Shown one piece after another: positions 1 to 6,689 of a DNA stretch of 7,200 nucleotides. Numbering within the stretch: position 1 is the first letter of the stretch; each line of letters begins with the position of its first letter. The position numbers were made by a program, and so were the translations under genes. The DNA comes from Firmicutes bacterium UBA5496 (GTDB taxonomy: Bacteria; Bacillota; Proteinivoracia; UBA4975): contig DIPE01000081.1 in the NCBI GenBank assembly GCA_002427015.1, positions 3,923-11,122 of the forward strand, written 5' to 3'. A model generated the notes under the pieces. It saw only the letters and a program-made list of their open reading frames with translations. It had not been told where the DNA came from and did no database searches.

Positions 1-56
1 TCTTGTTTTTTGATTATGCAGCGAAGAAGCATTTTTTTCACCTCATTTTTACTCAC
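1..56 (-). CDS. possible 5' end of an unrecognised leftward gene (partial)
   Basis: On the minus strand a GTG at 56-54 opens a frame that stays open to the left window edge, reading MSKNEVKKMLLRCIIKKQ. A consensus AGGAGG (minus strand, 73-68) lies 11 nt upstream, slightly far but usable. The same frame is open further upstream to a TGA at 167-165, and that stretch (for example GKLCTLVEEKEDLAQ) also looks protein-like. The true start may therefore be earlier, although I see no ATG, GTG or TTG there. The peptide is lysine-rich and possibly helical; I do not recognise a family. If real, it is divergent from the nitroreductase, and the 57-375 region would be a shared control region. It is too short to be sure it is coding. 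Confidence 0.3.
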   Translation of the reverse strand, partial: MSKNEVKKMLLRCIIKKQ

Positions 57-250
57 TTGTGCTAAGTCCTCCTTCTCTTCGACAAGCGTGCATAATTTTC
101 CTGCAGAAAAAGTGTTTAGTGCAATATTGTAACCATATTGGTATAATCTATTCTCCTTTTGCTTTCATTATCACGCCTTGTACTCACATAGCAGGGTGAC
201 GGGCAGATATGTGTGGTTAAACCGTGATCCCAGCTGGGGCTAAAAATCTG
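57..250. other. intergenic stretch with no clear gene
   Basis: No convincing rightward ORF, RNA gene or known riboswitch motif is visible here. There is an isolated TATAAT at 142-147, but the sequence 17 nt upstream of it (GTGCAA) is only a weak -35. A short CCCAGCTGGG palindrome lies at about 229-238. The leftward open frame described for the left edge covers part of this stretch up to about 164. Confidence 0.5.
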
Positions 251-279
251 TTGCAATCCTATACATAGCATGCTATACT
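251..279 (+). promoter_or_regulatory. sigma-A type promoter for the nitroreductase gene
   Basis: TTGCAA at 251-256 and TATACT at 274-279 are separated by exactly 17 nt, a good match to the housekeeping TTGACA-17-TATAAT pattern. Transcription would start near 286, giving a leader of about 90 nt before the ATG at 376. The -10 box is embedded in one palindrome and the predicted start point in a second one, which suggests repressor control. This is a motif call by eye; no start-site data are available. Confidence 0.6.
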
Positions 280-294
280 GCTAACGAACGTTAG
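265..294. promoter_or_regulatory. two palindromes at -10/+1, candidate operators
   Basis: A perfect 12-bp palindrome, ATAGCATGCTAT, spans 265-276 and overlaps the first bases of the -10 box. A second inverted repeat, CTAACG-AA-CGTTAG, spans 281-294 and covers the predicted transcription start. Their centres are 17 bp apart. Inverted repeats at these positions are typical of repressor operators; the second resembles the short-arm palindromes bound by TetR-type dimers, but that assignment is inference. No regulator gene is visible in the window. Confidence 0.45.
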
Positions 295-302
295 GTAATA
301 CT

Positions 303-344
303 GGGTAGGAAAAGACAGTTTTCCCTAGCCTATGAAGCTAAGGG
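303..344 (+). promoter_or_regulatory. leader with two mutually exclusive hairpins
   Basis: Bases 303-313 pair with 319-330 (GGAAAA/TTTTCC core, one bulge and one mismatch, loop GACAG). Bases 323-329 can instead pair with 337-344 (CCC-TAGC with GCTA-a-GGG, 7-nt loop). The two stems share 323-329 and cannot form together. Neither is followed by a T-run, and the Shine-Dalgarno sequence at 362-366 is outside both, so a regulatory role is only a possibility. Confidence 0.25.
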
Positions 345-375
345 ACTTAATACATGAAAACAAGGGGATGAAGAT

Positions 376-993
376 ATGAACGTTAATGAAGCGATTATCC
401 GACGGAGAGCAATTAGAAACTTCGCATCTACACCGATTCCTGATGATGTGCTGCAGGAAATTCTAGAAGCGGCGCGTTGGGCGCCATCTGGCGGCAATGG
501 TCAAAATTGTTGCTATGGGGTGGTGACCGACGAGACCAAAAAGAAGGAATTAGCCCAGGCAGCAGGCGATCAAATGTGGATTGCCTCTGCACCTGTAGTG
601 ATAGCCCTCTGTTCCCAAATCAGCTACAATACGGCTGACTTGCAAGAAGACGATTTCAGCTTGACTGTAAACAGATTGCGGTTTGGCGAAAGGCTACTGC
701 GGCACTTGGAAATTTGTGAGGACCGGCGAGGGGTTGGTTTGCTCTGGGCCAATAGCTGCCCCCTAATTCCGGGAACCCATATGACTTTAGCCGCCGCTAG
801 CTTCGGGTTAGACACCTGTTGGGTTGGATATTTGGATGTGGCCAGAGCAAGTGAGATCCTTAATCTGCCTGGGGATTATGCCTGTCTCTATCTTCTTCCC
901 ATAGGTTACGCGGCTGCAGAGCCAGAGACAAGAACGTCACGTATACCCCTTGCGGAACTTACTTTTTATAATACCTGGGAAGCAAAGAGATGA
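376..993 (+). CDS. nitroreductase family protein (FMN-dependent)
   Basis: A 205-residue protein of the nitroreductase/FMN reductase fold, a soluble homodimer that uses FMN and NAD(P)H to reduce nitro compounds, quinones or other substrates. Visible signatures are the N-terminal RRRAIRNF (residues 9-16, FMN phosphate-binding arginines), WAPSGGNGQN (35-44, the family's flavin-contacting loop) and the C-terminal LPIGYAAAEPETR (174-186), where these enzymes normally carry a G-Y/F-P-like motif before a closing strand. Length is normal and there is no signal peptide or membrane segment. The ATG at 376 follows AAGGGG (362-366) at a suitable distance. The gene lies about 90 nt behind a promoter with palindromes, so it may be inducible. 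Physiological substrate cannot be told from sequence; this family also includes dehydrogenases and flavin-fragmenting enzymes. Confidence 0.88.
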   Translation: MNVNEAIIRRRAIRNFASTPIPDDVLQEILEAARWAPSGGNGQNCCYGVVTDETKKKELAQAAGDQMWIASAPVVIALCSQISYNTADLQEDDFSLTVNRLRFGERLLRHLEICEDRRGVGLLWANSCPLIPGTHMTLAAASFGLDTCWVGYLDVARASEILNLPGDYACLYLLPIGYAAAEPETRTSRIPLAELTFYNTWEAKR

Positions 994-1013
994 GCTTAAT
1001 CCCTGGGGATATG

Positions 1014-1036
1014 GGCTGGCAGGAATCAGGCCAGCC
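1014..1036 (+). terminator. hairpin after nitroreductase, weak terminator candidate
   Basis: GGCTGGC (1014-1020) pairs perfectly with GCCAGCC (1030-1036) across a 9-nt loop. The following bases are TAATTGTTAT rather than a T-run, so intrinsic termination would be poor. It could be a partial terminator or an mRNA-stabilising stem between the nitroreductase and the 3D-domain gene. Confidence 0.35.
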
Positions 1037-1137
1037 TAATTGTTATAGACCTGTTGGCATCTAACTCGGCACCTCCTGGCTGGGGTTTTCGTATTCTGAA
1101 TCAAAGCCAAAACCGGGAGGGAAGGATAATTAACAAA

Positions 1138-1554
1138 TTGCAGGAATTATGGACAATCCTCGAGATAACTGCCTATACCGCCGGCTATGAATCTTGTCAA
1201 AAGCATCCCGATGATCCCCTGTATGGCATTACCTACAGCGGCGCCAGGGCGCAGCAAGGGCGGACTGTGGCCGCGGGACCGGATATCCCTATCGGCACCC
1301 GGATTTTTATCCCTGATCTGTCTGCTATGCCAAATGGCGGCATTTTTATCGTTGAGGACAGGGGCGGGGCCATTTCTAACGCTCATTTGGATATCTATAT
1401 GGAGAGTCTTTGGGCTGCCCGGAACTGGGGGCGGCAGCACCTGGAAGCGCTTATGTGGCTGGCGGGAGATGTCAAGGAGATCCTAGCCAAAATCGACAGT
1501 GACCGCCGGTGGCGGTGGAGAGATAGAGAAGCCTTGGCACGCTTGTTCCCTTAG
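1138..1554 (+). CDS. 3D-domain protein (peptidoglycan-acting, lytic transglycosylase-like fold)
   Basis: A small protein almost wholly made of a 3D domain, the double-psi beta-barrel module named for three conserved aspartates and shared with MltA, YocH and YabE. Counting from the TTG at 1138 (138 aa) one sees ITAYTAGYES (10-19), DPLYGIT (26-32), GRTVAAG (41-47), IPIGTRIFIP (50-59), VEDRGGAI (72-79) and HLDIYM (83-88). The three aspartates are therefore D26, D74 and D85. About 30 further residues, rich in W and R, follow the domain. No signal peptide or membrane segment is seen, unlike YocH or YabE, so export is unclear. The start is uncertain: the open frame allows TTG 1054, but that adds about 28 residues without family character and has no ribosome site. 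TTG 1138 follows GGGAGGGAAGG at rather long spacing. It sits next to a germinant receptor locus, suggestive but not proof of a spore cortex role. Confidence 0.8.
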   Translation: MQELWTILEITAYTAGYESCQKHPDDPLYGITYSGARAQQGRTVAAGPDIPIGTRIFIPDLSAMPNGGIFIVEDRGGAISNAHLDIYMESLWAARNWGRQHLEALMWLAGDVKEILAKIDSDRRWRWRDREALARLFP

Positions 1555-1567
1555 GGGAACTTTTTTT
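1545..1567 (+). terminator. intrinsic terminator containing the 3D gene's stop codon
   Basis: GTTCCC (1545-1550) and GGGAAC (1555-1560) form a perfect 6-bp stem with a TTAG tetraloop, followed by seven T residues (1561-1567). The TAG stop codon (1552-1554) lies in the loop, so the last codons of the gene form the left arm. It separates the 3D-domain gene from the ger locus, which should therefore have its own promoter. Confidence 0.8.
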
Positions 1568-1625
1568 ATTGCTAGATTAAGGTTTAGGGAAAAGTGAGAA
1601 TGGGCAAAGTACAAAAGAAAGCTTA

Positions 1626-3208
1626 TTGGGGGTGGTACTGCTGGGCTGGCTGAAAAACTTTTTGGGAGCGATTAAGGCCAAACTTGGGAGGAACAAGGGG
1701 TTGAATAAAGACAAGCATTGCCCGGCGGGCAAGAACTTGACAAAGAGCGTTCAAATTAACGAGGGCATGCTCCGTCAAGTCTTTAATGACTGTGCCGATG
1801 TGAAATATAAGAGAATTACAATTCCCAGCATGAATAATCGCCGGGCGCTTGTGCTTTACACCGAGGGTTTGGTTAGCCCCGACAATTTAACCAGGGATAT
1901 TATCTCTCCTCTATTGGCAGAGTCAGAACATAAAAGACAGGTTGAGGATGTCACCCAGCTGATTGCCGTTGGTCAAACCACCTCTCATTCCTGTTTAGAG
2001 GATTTCACCGGCGACATCCTAAGAGGCAAAATTGCGATTATCACAGATGGAAGTAGCAAGGCGGTAATTATCGATATTAAAAAATGGCCTGGGCGGGCCG
2101 TGGAGGAACCTCTGCAAGAGCGCCTCATCCGGGGACCGCGGGAGGGGTTTACTGAGGTATTGCAGGTCAACCGGGGTCTTGTGCGTCGGCGTTTGCCCGA
2201 TCCAAATCTGAAGGTTGTTAACCTAAAGCTTGGCCGGAGGTCCCAAACTGAGGTGTCTATGCTCTACATCGAGGATGTATGCAGTTTGGATACCGTCCAA
2301 GAAGTAAAAGAAAGGCTGGATGCCATTGATATAGATGGCATTTTGGAGACAGGAGTTATCGCGGAACTGATTAGCGAACGGACAATATCCCCTTTTCCGC
2401 TGCATCTGAGCACCGAGCGGCCGGACAAGGTCGTGGGTGGCTTGCTTCAAGGGAAAATTGTCATCTTGGCCGACGGCAGCCCCTTTGCCTTGGTGCTGCC
2501 TGCTGTAGCCACTGACTGGTTCCAAACTCCCGAGGATTACTACATGCATCCACTCTTTGCTACCATCGGGCGGGTACTGCGCCTGTTGGGTATATTCGTT
2601 GTCACAACGCTGACAGCGATGTATACGGCGGTAATTATGTACCATTATGAGATGATTCCCAGCAGCATCCTTGTTTTCATCGCCCAGACCCGAGAGGGGG
2701 TGCCCTTCTCCCCGCTGAACGAGGCCCTACTCATGGAATTGCGGCCGAGCTTATGCGGGAAGCCAGCATCCGCCTGCCGGGGCCGGTGGGCCCAACTTTG
2801 AGTATTGTGGGCGCTCTCATACTGGGCCAGGCTGCGGTTAGCGCAAAATTAGTCAGTCCTGTGCTGTTAATTATCATCGCCACTTCTTTTTTGGCCGAAT
2901 CGGTCATTCCTAATTATGAGGCTTCTTTAGCCCTTCGCTATATCAGATTTCCTATGTTGTTAGCCGCGGGTTTTCTTTGAGGTTTCGGGATTATCATCAC
3001 CTGGATGGTGATACTGGCCCATATATGCAATCTCCAGTCTTTTGGCGTGCCTTATTTAGCGCCCATTGCTCCCCTGCGGGTGAAGGATATGGGCGATTAT
3101 ATATACCGTCGGTCTTGGCGCTGGATGCGGGCACGTCCCCCGCTGACTGCCAAAAAGAACATCGTCCGACAGCGGGGGGTGGAAAGCAAAGAAGATGACA
3201 ACCGGTAA
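1626..3208 (+). pseudogene. gerA: spore germinant receptor A subunit (GerA/SpoVAF family), one frameshift and one stop
   Basis: The product would be the A subunit of a GerA-type nutrient receptor in the spore inner membrane, with a long soluble N-terminal domain and a multi-pass C-terminal domain. Family landmarks are RGPREGFTE (169-177), RRRL (187-190), the IDIDGILE stretch (234-241), TERPD (263-267), FQTPEDYY (299-306), YEMIPS (341-346) and REGVPFSPLNEALLMEL (356-372). After ...LLMEL the frame is lost and ends at TGA 2799-2801. The expected continuation AELMREASIRLP is found in the -1 frame (from about 2742), consistent with loss of one G near 2741. That frame then meets TGA at 2978-2980 where the family has glycine (GGA to TGA is one change), followed by GFGIIITW and SFGVPYLAPIAPL, to TAA 3206-3208. 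Repaired length is about 527 aa, normal for the family. The start is uncertain: TTG 1626 has no good ribosome site, while GGGGGTGG (1628-1635) fits CTG 1638 or 1641. As written, no full A subunit is made. Confidence 0.85.
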
Positions 3209-4295
3209 AAAGTATGGACTCAGCGATTTCCAGTGGATTGCAATAGTAATTAGCGGAACTATAGGCACCGGGATTATGACCTTGCCCCGGGCAGTTGGCG
3301 AAATTGCTGGCCGGGATGGCTGGCTCAGCCTCATCATCGCTGGGATTGTCGTGTGGGTTTTTGCCATATTTATCTGGCTGCTGTGCCGAAAATTTCCCAC
3401 CAAGACTTTACCTGAGTTCAGCATTTTAATTCTAGGGCGCCCTTTAGGTATATTGGTTTCGGTTCTGTATGCCCTCTATGCTTTTTCGTTGTGTGGCATT
3501 ATCATGCGAATCTTAGCGGAATTGGTGAGGACATGGGTGTTTATCTGGACGCCGGTGCCAGTGTTTTTTGTTGCGATTCTGATAGCAGTGGGATATATCA
3601 GCAGGATGGGTGCAGTTTCATTGGGGCGCCTGATGGAGCTTATAATTCTATTTACAGCAGTGGTGCTGCTGCTGTACTTAGTCCCTATGTCGGAATTCGA
3701 TTTTCTCAACCTTAAGCCTGTAGGCAGCGAAGGCATCCTAAAGATTCTGCAGGCTGTTCCTGAAAGCGCTTTTGCCTATTTGGGTTTTGAAGTAATGCTG
3801 GTATTTTTCCCCTTTATCATCAATCGGAATAAAGTGCTTAGGCTTACCTTAATTACTTTGACGATGGTGACAGGGTTATACGCTGTCAACACTATATTGG
3901 TCTATGGAGTGCTGGGCATCGAGCGCACGTTAAATTTGGTTTGGCCTCTGATCAATTACATGCGTATCGGTTCACTGCCCTTTGTGCAAAGGGTGGATAA
4001 TCTTTTGCTGTTTGCTTGGACTGCGCAGATTATCGCGATGGTGGCGGTTCATTATTACGCAGCTACTTTTACTTTGGCGACTTTGACCCGGCGCCAGTAC
4101 CATGATATCTGGTCGGTGCTGTGCCTGCCGCTGGTATATATTGCTGCCGTCTTGCCTCAAGACCTGATTGCGGTATTTGCCTTTAGCGACTTGGTTGGGG
4201 CGGCGGGATTTGCTATATGCCTGGGGATTACGGCTTTGATGCTAGTTGTAGCTTTAATACGGGGGCTGGACGAAAGAAAGGAAATCAAAAAATGA
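3195..4295 (+). CDS. gerB: spore germinant receptor B subunit (GerAB/YndE family permease)
   Basis: A 366-aa integral membrane protein of the APC-like spore germination permease family; the B subunit is thought to bind the nutrient germinant in the spore inner membrane. About ten hydrophobic segments are visible, roughly 13-31, 42-63, 83-106, 118-137, 145-163, 190-209, 216-238, 266-290, 306-321 and 325-355. Family signatures are SGTIGTGIMTLPRAVGEI (20-37), DGWLSLIIAG (41-50), LGFEVMLVFFPFI (196-208) and VQRVDNLLLFAW (264-275). Length is typical and the frame is intact. ATG 3195 overlaps the end of gerA by 14 nt, indicating translational coupling. Because gerA has a premature stop, ribosomes finishing gerA would not reach this start, so expression may rely on the G-rich sequence near 3173-3181 or on reinitiation. 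It ends with an ATGA overlap with gerC. Confidence 0.92.
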   Translation: MTTGKKYGLSDFQWIAIVISGTIGTGIMTLPRAVGEIAGRDGWLSLIIAGIVVWVFAIFIWLLCRKFPTKTLPEFSILILGRPLGILVSVLYALYAFSLCGIIMRILAELVRTWVFIWTPVPVFFVAILIAVGYISRMGAVSLGRLMELIILFTAVVLLLYLVPMSEFDFLNLKPVGSEGILKILQAVPESAFAYLGFEVMLVFFPFIINRNKVLRLTLITLTMVTGLYAVNTILVYGVLGIERTLNLVWPLINYMRIGSLPFVQRVDNLLLFAWTAQIIAMVAVHYYAATFTLATLTRRQYHDIWSVLCLPLVYIAAVLPQDLIAVFAFSDLVGAAGFAICLGITALMLVVALIRGLDERKEIKK

Positions 4296-5425
4296 AATGG
4301 TTATTGGCGCTGCTTCTTTGCAGTTTAATGCTGTTTGCGGGAGGGTGCTGGGATATCTTGCTGATTGAAGAGTTGTCCCTAGTTGTGACCGCAGGCTTTG
4401 ACAGCGATTCTCAAGATTCAAAGCTGATGACAGTGACAATGATAAGCCCTGCTTTGTCGGAAAAGGCAAAGGATTCCACGAGGAAAGTCAGCGTCAAAGC
4501 GGAATCAGTGAATCAGGCCTTAATTAATGTCCAGAGGCAGAGCGGGAAGATTTTAGTTCTGGGTCAGGCTAATGTCCTGGTATTTAGCGAGAAGTTTGCC
4601 CGCAGCGGCAAGATGAATGAAGTGATGCGTGAGCTGGCCCAGCTGCGGGATATGAATGCCAATGCAATGCTGACAGTGGTTCAGGACGCTCCCGCCCAAC
4701 ATGTTATGCAATTAGAGAACCCTGCAGAGACAAGGATTGGAGTGCATTTGACCAATTTGCTGGAGCGCAATCACTATCTGGGGCTAACGGCAAAAACGAC
4801 AGCGACCAGGTACTGGTATAAACATCATACTCTGGGCATCGACCCGGTGGTGCCGATAATTAAAATAACAGGTCCCGGGGATGAAAAGAAAGGTCTGGTT
4901 ATTGCGGGATTGGGGGTATTTAATTCAGCGGGGAAGATGACTGGAACGCTAACCGACAATGAAGTTTTGCTTTACCACATATTAACCGGCGAGGCTGGGC
5001 GATTGCGCTTCACCAGTGAAGAAGAAATCCAAGGCAAAAAGCGAAAGGTCGCTGGCTTTATAGAGGATGTTAAAAGTAAAATCAGCACGGAAATAAAAGA
5101 TGATAAGCTCAGCATTGCCATCAGCCTGGAAATATTTATAGACGGGGTGGATATTGAATGGGATGCAGATGTCCTTGATACCAAAGTGATTGACAAGTTG
5201 GGGGGATTGCTGGCAAAGGATTTCCAGGGCAATATCCAGGAAATGCTGGAAAAGACTCAGAAATGGCAGGCGGATTGCACCGGCCTGGGCCGGCATGTGC
5301 GGGTTCAGCATTCCAAGTGGTTTAAGGGGAAGGACTGGGCCGAGGAATATGAGAAATGTGATATCTCTGTGACGGCAAAGGTGACAGTGAGGCGGATTGG
5401 AACCTTGGTCAAACCCCAAAGTTAA
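4292..5425 (+). CDS. gerC: spore germinant receptor C subunit, Ger(x)C family lipoprotein
   Basis: A 377-aa lipoprotein, the C subunit of the receptor, expected on the outer face of the spore inner membrane. The start is ATG 4292, which overlaps the gerB stop (ATGA) and follows an AAAGGAAA ribosome site; longer upstream readings lie inside gerB. Residues 1-18 form a lipoprotein signal (MKWLLALLLCSLMLFAGG) with the lipidated cysteine at 19, followed by WD as in most GerC proteins. The usual charged residues after CWD are here ILL, a mild deviation. Later family landmarks are GKILVLGQANVLVFSE (about 85-100), LVIAGLGVF with the following GKMTGTL, and near the C-terminus CTGLGRHVR with a downstream W. 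Length is normal and the gene appears intact. It is the last gene of the operon, ending in the arm of a strong terminator. Confidence 0.92.
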   Translation: MKWLLALLLCSLMLFAGGCWDILLIEELSLVVTAGFDSDSQDSKLMTVTMISPALSEKAKDSTRKVSVKAESVNQALINVQRQSGKILVLGQANVLVFSEKFARSGKMNEVMRELAQLRDMNANAMLTVVQDAPAQHVMQLENPAETRIGVHLTNLLERNHYLGLTAKTTATRYWYKHHTLGIDPVVPIIKITGPGDEKKGLVIAGLGVFNSAGKMTGTLTDNEVLLYHILTGEAGRLRFTSEEEIQGKKRKVAGFIEDVKSKISTEIKDDKLSIAISLEIFIDGVDIEWDADVLDTKVIDKLGGLLAKDFQGNIQEMLEKTQKWQADCTGLGRHVRVQHSKWFKGKDWAEEYEKCDISVTAKVTVRRIGTLVKPQS

Positions 5426-5447
5426 AAACCCCCGTGAGGGGGTTTTT
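5424..5447. terminator. bidirectional intrinsic terminator between convergent operons
   Basis: AAAAACCCCC (5424-5433) pairs perfectly with GGGGGTTTTT (5438-5447) around a GTGA loop, which as RNA is a GNRA-type tetraloop. Read rightward, the T-tract ends gerC transcription; read leftward, the A-tract becomes a T-tract serving the transporter gene, whose stop codon is only a few bases away (5453-5451). The last two bases of the gerC TAA stop belong to the stem. Confidence 0.9.
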
Positions 5448-5450
5448 GCT

Positions 5451-6689
5451 TTAGGCAGTTTTTTTGGCTTCGCCTCTGCGGACGCCGGAAATGCATATCA
5501 GGGCCAGGACAAAGGCAAGGGCTGCCATGGGGAACATAGCCTTGCGGGAAGTATGGTCGATGACAAAACCGAAAACTGGCGGGGCCAGTATTGCCGCCAG
5601 CTGGGAAGAGAAGTAGTACAGGCCGGTGTATAATCCCAGTTTTGCAGCTGGAGCCATGTCTGCCACCATGGGGAAAGAGTTAATATTGACCAAAGCCCAG
5701 AAAATGCCGCCGCAGCCCAGGAGAATTGCGGCCATGGGCCAAGGAACCCCAATGGTATAGGCCACACCCAGCATTATTCCCATTCCAATCACACCGGCTA
5801 TGATAGTCTTCTTGCGGCCAATGGCGCTGGCGATAAAGCCGCTGGGAATTGCCATGACCAGGAAGGCCAGGGAAAAGTAAGTGAGGTATTGGGCTGCAGC
5901 CTCTTTTGTCAGCCCCCAAATTTCTGTGCCATAAAGGGTAAAGTAAGTCTCCACGCCGTTCCAGCCAATGAACCAGCAAAAAATGGCTGCCAGCAGCAAA
6001 CGGGTGCTGGCTTCTTTCTCCTTGAAGACAGCCACTAAGGAACTGAAAATTCCCTCGGACTTTTTATCCGACTGTTCAAACTGATCCCGGGGTTCCCGGA
6101 TAAAGATCACAAGAGTGATGAGGACGGCAATCATGACAATGCTGGCCACAGGAAAGTCAGTATAGATATTGCCTTTTGCTTCGGTGAATAACATGGTGAA
6201 TACGCCATAGAAGATGACGGAACCCAGCCCGCCCATAAAGTTGACAATGCCGTTGGCTTTGCTGCGCAGGGGGGAGGGAGTAAGGTCAGGCATGAGGGCG
6301 ATGGTAGGAGCCCTGAAGGCGGCCATGGCAATGTTCATAATTACAATTATGGGAATCAGAACCCATAGAGAAGTAGCCATATACGGGATGGCGGCAAAGA
6401 AGATGGCGGCGATGGGCATGCCAACCATTAAGAAAGGCATTCTCCGCCCAAACCGGGTCCAGGTCTTGTCGCTGAGCGCGCCGATGAAGGGAATCAAAGT
6501 AATTGCTGCGATGTTATCCATAGTCATGATGATGCCTACGGTGGTGTTCAGGTAGGTGGTGCCTGTCAGCAAGGATTCAAGAATCAGGGGGACATAGGCA
6601 TTGTAGATGGCCCAGGTCAATGAAATTACTCCGAAACCGAGGCCCAGGACAAAAATCTTGCCATAGGAAAATTTATAGGGCTTATTCAT
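5451..6689 (-). CDS. MFS transporter, MFS_2/GPH cation symporter-like
   Basis: A 412-aa, 12-segment major facilitator related to the glycoside-pentoside-hexuronide/SLC45-like symporters, expected to move a small polar solute with H+ or Na+. The loop between segments 2 and 3 has the family motif GALSDKTWTRFGRRMPF (70-86). GRKK (291-294) marks the equivalent loop of the second half, and a charged central loop (about 198-229) separates the halves. INSFPMVADM (336-345) and LYTGLYYFSS (353-362) are typical of a Firmicute subgroup near sucrose-type transporters. ATG 6689 has an AGGAGG (6703-6698 on the minus strand) 8 nt upstream and overlaps the end of the phosphodiesterase gene by 8 nt, so the two are one translationally coupled unit. 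Substrate is unknown; the partner enzyme hints at a glycerophosphodiester or its breakdown product, which is inference. Confidence 0.85.
   Translation of the reverse strand: MNKPYKFSYGKIFVLGLGFGVISLTWAIYNAYVPLILESLLTGTTYLNTTVGIIMTMDNIAAITLIPFIGALSDKTWTRFGRRMPFLMVGMPIAAIFFAAIPYMATSLWVLIPIIVIMNIAMAAFRAPTIALMPDLTPSPLRSKANGIVNFMGGLGSVIFYGVFTMLFTEAKGNIYTDFPVASIVMIAVLITLVIFIREPRDQFEQSDKKSEGIFSSLVAVFKEKEASTRLLLAAIFCWFIGWNGVETYFTLYGTEIWGLTKEAAAQYLTYFSLAFLVMAIPSGFIASAIGRKKTIIAGVIGMGIMLGVAYTIGVPWPMAAILLGCGGIFWALVNINSFPMVADMAPAAKLGLYTGLYYFSSQLAAILAPPVFGFVIDHTSRKAMFPMAALAFVLALICISGVRRGEAKKTA

Noticed and set aside
119..147. Second rightward promoter with TATAAT at 142-147
   Set aside because: The -10 is perfect but the -35 (GTGCAA) matches 3 of 6, in AT-rich sequence where such hexamers arise by chance; the 251-279 promoter is better placed.
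180..250. Possible riboswitch or T-box leader in the G/C-rich stretch
   Set aside because: No conserved core of a known class (T-box, cobalamin, SAM, c-di-GMP) could be seen, and it lies upstream of the best promoter.
1575..1611. Sigma-G promoter for the ger operon (CAAAGTA at 1605-1611)
   Set aside because: The -10-like element matches only 5 of 7 positions and no acceptable -35 lies 17-18 nt upstream, so I could not support it.
1600..1653. Short ORF from ATG 1600 (17 codons, tryptophan-rich) as a real gene
   Set aside because: It has no recognisable family, its ribosome site is weak, and its composition is explained by reading G-rich gerA start sequence in another frame. Kept only as part of the start-site question.
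2735..2745. Programmed -1 ribosomal frameshift in gerA
   Set aside because: A -1 slip would give the right protein, but there is no slippery heptamer at the junction, and the second lesion (TGA 2978) would still stop translation.
2977..3198. Separate small gene downstream of the gerA stop
   Set aside because: The frame starting at 2977 gives no family-like protein; the neighbouring frame continues GerA (SFGVPYLAPIAPL), so this is gerA C-terminus.
4982..5419. Long minus-strand ORF opposite gerC
   Set aside because: It is a shadow of the well-supported gerC reading frame, with no ribosome site or family features.
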